DNA of 64,000 nucleotides from Chrysaora quinquecirrha (Eukaryota; Cnidaria; Scyphozoa; Semaeostomeae; Pelagiidae). Location of the stretch: positions 90,981-154,980 of the forward strand of contig JACTAT010000283.1 of assembly GCA_014526335.1 (NCBI GenBank), in the 5' to 3' direction. Position numbers and translations under genes: made by a program. The notes below the pieces were generated by a model. The model searched no databases. It saw only the letters and a program-made list of their open reading frames with translations, and was not told the origin of the DNA. Shown one piece after another: positions 27,501 to 33,500 of this stretch. The stretch's first letter is position 1; the number at the start of each line of letters is the position of its first letter.

Positions 27501-30500
27501 AGGAACTAGCTGCCAAAGCGCTTATGCCGACAGTTGCGACGGTTCTGACTGTTAGCAATGTCGACATAAGCCTGGCTTAAGGGCTGTTCCTAAAAAAACA
27601 ACTTACCACATCCCCAGATATCTACTGCCATATCATAAGGTTCCCTCTGTACGACTTCCGGCGCCATGAAATGTGGTGTCCCAATTCTACCGCTTCTTAT
27701 CACTCCTTCTTGCGGCAGCTCCATCGCAACGCTGAAATCACCAAGTTTCACCGGTGCAGTGTCATCTTTGCTGGCTAGCATTATATTGTGAGGCTGCAAT
27801 ACAGAAAAATCAATATGTAGTGAAAATTCTATTTAGAAAGGATTGTCTTGCTCTTTATCCCTATATTATGCACCAAACGTTCAACTTGACACCGTTTCAC
27901 AGCAACAAAAACCTATTACTGAACGCATTTATCAGTGGGAATGAAAAACTCCTCCGTTCTTAACATTCTAGGGGCCTATTATAGGTTTGCGGCCTCGCAG
28001 CTTCGACCCCTATTTGGCATGCGGGTTGCGAATCTGAAAATTCTTTTTCTTCGGTTTGTGGCTTCAAAATAAGTTGCGTCTTGCGTCTTTTGGTGAGTAC
28101 CGACATCGGTTTATGGCTTTATGCATGCGGCTGCGTCTACAGTCAAGATGAACTTCAGCTACCAGCTATTCTTTATTTCGCAAGGAATGGGATCCGAAAA
28201 GGACTCTATGCAGCTAGAAAATTTAATGGGAAAATAACCAAGTGCAGCATCTAAACAACTGGCCAATGGCAGCAATAAAAGAAAGCCCCATTATTCTTCT
28301 TTTTGAATCGTGAGTAATGTTATTTATTCACAGCCTGGTGATTTATTCAATCGTGGATTGCGGCTTTGGTGAAGGTGGGTGAAATGGTGTTTTAGCGCCA
28401 GTCGCTAGGATCTCAGTAGTAGGTTAACTAATCGAGGCCTCGACCTTGGCTGTGACGAACCCTGACCACATTAAGCTCTTGACACCACGGGTCAGCTGGA
28501 TTACACCACGACGCCACAGCACCTTTGAGCTGTTTATTTTCGCAGTTTCGCGGGCTCTGCGTTCTTGTACCCCTTTAATCGACCCTCTAGCTAGCCTTCT
28601 CAAGACGTTACAAACATTAACATAAATACAGTGTATATGGAAATTGCAACTGCACCTTTAAATAAGGAGATCGGACTTACTTTCATATCTCTGTGCACGA
28701 TGTTTCGTTCATGACAAAAAGCTAACGCTTCGAACACTTGCCGCATGTAATGGCTATGACAGACAAGGCAAAATTTATAATGAAGTATAGAAATGTCAAT
28801 ATCTAATAACTGGCGAACATAATGGGTATAGTCTTGGAGCTGTACGAAACTTCAAGATCGCAATGAATACCGGAAATATATTTGGATATATTTGAAAGCT
28901 TTTTCGTCTTGGACACTTTAGAGGGGGGTCATAGGGAGGGTGGAAAACCGTAAAACCGCAAATTGTTTAGCCAAAAACAGTACAAAAGTGCATGTTTTTT
29001 TCTTAAAACCATACAACCGCACCGAAACCACACATTGAAAAACCGTACTTTTTGAAGGTAAAAACCGTAAAACCGCTCTCAAACTGTCGAAAAACCGCAA
29101 ACCGTCATACCCAATGACCCCCTCCTTAAGACGTCTGAGACAGGCCGAAGCAACTAAGGCAGAACATATACCCACATGTGGATCAAACAGAACCTATGGG
29201 TTTAAATTCTGCCTTACATTGTTTTGAAGCCTATTTTTGAGGATTATACCACGAGGAGTGTCAAACGAAAAAATCGTTTAAGTATGCCCAAAGATGTCTC
29301 CGCTTTTAAGGCAAAAATAAATTGGTTAGGAATTTGGATAGGCAGACTTTTAGTTATTAAGTACCGTAAATCCTCGACTTACCCCCTCGAATTAGCCCCC
29401 ATCCTAGAGCGAGAAATAGTTAATAAGCACCCCTGTTGATATTGATGTTGGCCATTTGAGTCCATATTGGCACTCTATCGAGTTATGTCAGAAGAAATGT
29501 TTTCTTTTAGACGATGATAAATCATAATTTTGTGGATAACTTTATGTGCCCTCCCCCCTTGTTTAAGCCCCCTCAAGTAGGCCCAAAATTGGAAAATAAT
29601 AAAAAACAAATAAGCCCCAGGGAGGCTAATTCGAGGATTTACGGTAATAAATCGAGGTAGATTTAACACAAACCTTGCAACTGCTTCACTATAAACAAAT
29701 CCACCGTTAACTCTGTTTATAATTTCCTCACAAAGATCAACACCATCCATGCTAGAAGGAATATAATAATATATACAAGAAGACTGAATTCAAACCTTTG
29801 TTTATTAAGTCATAAATATTGCGGACTCTTGAGTTCAGTTGGGATCAACATAGGAGACCGGCGGAAATTCGGCAAGATAATCGCGACAAATCAAAGAAAC
29901 AAGCCGAAAACGGTTATGCAATAAAACAATCTAAAACTAGGCCCCAGCAGCAGCAGCCTAAGAACGATGAAACTTGGGCCTTTTTGAAGTCTGTGCATTC
30001 GACAGAAGGTATTCACAGTATAAAGGCTCGATAGAGTACCCAAGGAATGACGTCACAAAAATCTATTTTTAGAATTTCGAGATTTGCTCTTCAGTTTCTG
30101 AAAGAGCATCAAAAATAATGCCTAAATGTGCAAAATCAGTCAAATATATCAATCAGTGGCTGAGATATGGCCATCCGAAGAAATAGATTTCAATAGGAAA
30201 TCACTGTATTTTGCCGCCTTGTTCAAAACTTTATGACCAGAAGAAAAAATCCATAACAGTGATTTCCTATTAAAATGTATTTCTTTGAATGGCCATATCT
30301 CAGTCAATGTTTGACGTATGCTTTTTGCACGAATAAGCGTTATTTTTGACGCTCTTTCACAAAATGACGAGCAAATCTCGAAATTCTAAAAATAGACTTT
30401 TGATGACGTCACACTTGGGTAGTCTATTTCTTCATATGAAATGCAATTTTACAAAAAATCACGATTTCTACTTTTTGGCCATCGTTGGCATCGATATTCG

Positions 30501-33500
30501 TTGGTCACTAGCAAGTCACCCAAAATCAGATAAACTGAGTTTTTCTGAAATATTCCATTATCTGCAGAAAAACCGATTTTATCAGATAAACTGAATTTTT
30601 CTAGCTGATAAACCGGGTTTTTCTGGGAAAAACCGGGTGTAAAAACCGAGTTTATCTGATTTGGAATGTCTTTCGCTTGCCATTGATGACCAGTATAAAT
30701 GACTTCTACTTTCTGTTATGAAAGCTTTTCGCTCAAAAGATTTCTACCAGCAAAGATCCGCTTTAAAAATAAAGAACACAAATCATTTGAAATAGAAATA
30801 AAGACTTACTACTCCGTCACAAGATACACAGAATCGTTCACTCTGTAGGCACAGAACATTTGAACTAAAAACGGAATGAAAAAAGTTCATTATCATACAC
30901 AGATATCAACAATGTTGATGAATTAAAGATAGAGTTTCTAAAGAAACCATGCCAGAATATCTTATATGGAAATACATAAAGTTTTTCGAAAGGCTTTGAA
31001 TACACGCAGTTTTTTATAAGCAACTTCGCTTGGCCGTAGTTCCAAAAGTTGCTTATTTTGGACCTTTTATGGCCACCTTTTAGTAGCAAAAGTTGCTTAA
31101 TAGTTGCTTAATTTAACTGTATCTTTTTGCTCTAAGAATAGTATAGAGGCTAGAAAAACGGCAAAAAAACATTGCACATAAAATGACTGGAATCATTTCT
31201 CCCTGTTGATATTGTTACCATTAGAGACTTTGCATTGAAAGTTAAACGGAAACCCCTCAATGAAATGCCTCACTCAACGAAAAACACTCCGTTGATATGC
31301 GAGTTTTAACGGCAAATGAATGGAAATGGCTTCTATGTTGATCAATCCTCGATTGCTTGCAGTGATACAAATTAAAAAAACTGAAAAAGTTGCTTAGGTT
31401 TTTTTCCTGCGGTACTATACGTTGCTTAAACTTTTAGGCCTTCTACATCTTGGTTGCTTATAAGCGGTTGCTTATAAAAAAACTGCGTGTAGTACAAGTC
31501 ACAAATCGCTGAAAGAAGAGGGAAAATTTCTTTGATAGTTGATATACAGTATGTCGTTAGAATTTGACGCTTGTTTTGGGATGGGATTATTCTGCATTAA
31601 ATACGAAAGTACAACTAGTACCGAGGGGCAATTCACTCCTTGAAAGTCTCGTACACCTTTGCTGAAAGTCCTATTGTTTTCTCGGAAGTCCCTTGAAAGT
31701 CCTTTTGTTTTAATGGAAGTCTCGTACGCCTTTTTGCAGAGTGAAATGCCCCTCGACTAGTACTGTGTACAGAAGGAGTTTAGAAGACTTTCTCATTTGG
31801 ATTATTTAGCTGGACCTGGGTCATGTCGCTGCATGGAGTCTATGTTTAAAACACCCAAAACGAACAAACTATCTCAATTTTCATTGAGCTTATAAGCTTT
31901 AAAATTGCGACGAATTGTGGAAAGATCTTCAATATACTTAAAAGCTTTTTTCGTCCGGCACTCCATAGACTACAGTATAAACATCAGAAACAGACCGGAA
32001 CAACCAAGGCGGAAAATTTACCCGAAAGCCGATCAAAATTCACCAATCAGAAAAGCGAAGCTGGACTGGCATTGTTCTTTGAACACCAATCAGCTCATAC
32101 GATGCTACAGCAGGATGACGAATAGACATCCCTCAAAGTTAGTAGTGCTATTTTTAAGATATCTGGTCACGCACAGCTTACTAATCTTGAAATATTGCGT
32201 TTTACTTTAAATAAACTTTGAAGCAAATTTTCCCATTTTTAGGACACCAATTAACAAAACAAATTTGATTTCAACAAGGAGTGGATTTCTGAAGGGCCAA
32301 AATTTTGTATCCATTTTCCTTAATACTCTAAACTTGTCAATTTTCAGACAGCCAGCTGCCTACATTGTGACCAGAAAACAATGTCTACTTTCTCAGGTCA
32401 GCTTATTAAAATAAAAATTCATTTCTAATCTTCAGAAAGTCAATTTGATGACCTAAGTTCTGCTAACAAGATCAGACAAGTAGTCTTTCAATTTGTCAAT
32501 TGGTGAAAGTCTAGAGACAATTAATTCATCTTTCACCTGTGGCTGTCAAAGGTGTTCTTAAGATCAGAGTCAAGCAAGAAGATTACCAGCAAGATAAGAT
32601 ATCTATATACAGACAGTAGGTGAGGTCTTGATGTATTAATTAAAGGTCTCACTGTTGACCTGCTGTGGATTTCTTTGCTATGGATTACAGTAGTTGTCAT
32701 TGTGCAGTAGGAAGAAAGACTTGGGGGCTAAAACAGTAGGAACAACGGAAATTCCTCTAAATTATATGCAAAAGCAATGGATTTTAAACATAATCATGGG
32801 GGGGGGGGCCATCTTCCCCCAACCCCATAGGCTGCTACAGCCCTGCTGCTAATGGAAGACTTATGCTCTCAGGTTCTACATCACTCAACCCTGCATCATA
32901 ATGGGGTGGAAGATTTTCTTTTCTGATACTTCATTAATTGTGGTTTAAATAGGTGGGGCTGGAAGAAATGGGGGTTGAAAATCTAGGAATCACTGTTGAC
33001 TTACTTATATGAGGATGCTTCAGTTTTGTGCAAATTGAAACTTCTCTTTCAAGATCTGAAACAAACAAATAAACAAACCACAGGCCTCTCATTTTAAGGC
33101 GCGTGATCGCGCGCGCGCGCCTCCACACGCTCCTCGTCTTGCCAAAACGCGCATAATTTCACGCACCTCCTTTCTTGTTATTCTTTTAAATCACGCCTCT
33201 CAAAAGTTTTTAGGGATCTTTCAATAAAAATATCTTGAATCTGCTAATCACATAATTGATATTTAGTGGCTGTCATTGAATAGAAACAATCCAACCGCTG
33301 ATCGATTTATGATTTTCACGATCTGCGTTGCGTGTATACGTGGTTTGCGTGGTGATACCCGAGTTCTTTGTATAGTATCTCGTGCAGTTAAACTTTATTT
33401 GCAAAACGAAGAAAATCTGGTTTTATTCGAAGTCTTCATGGTGGTATGCTGCTGACGTTGAATCTGAAGCGCGGAGAAGCGACAAGAAAAAACGACTCGA

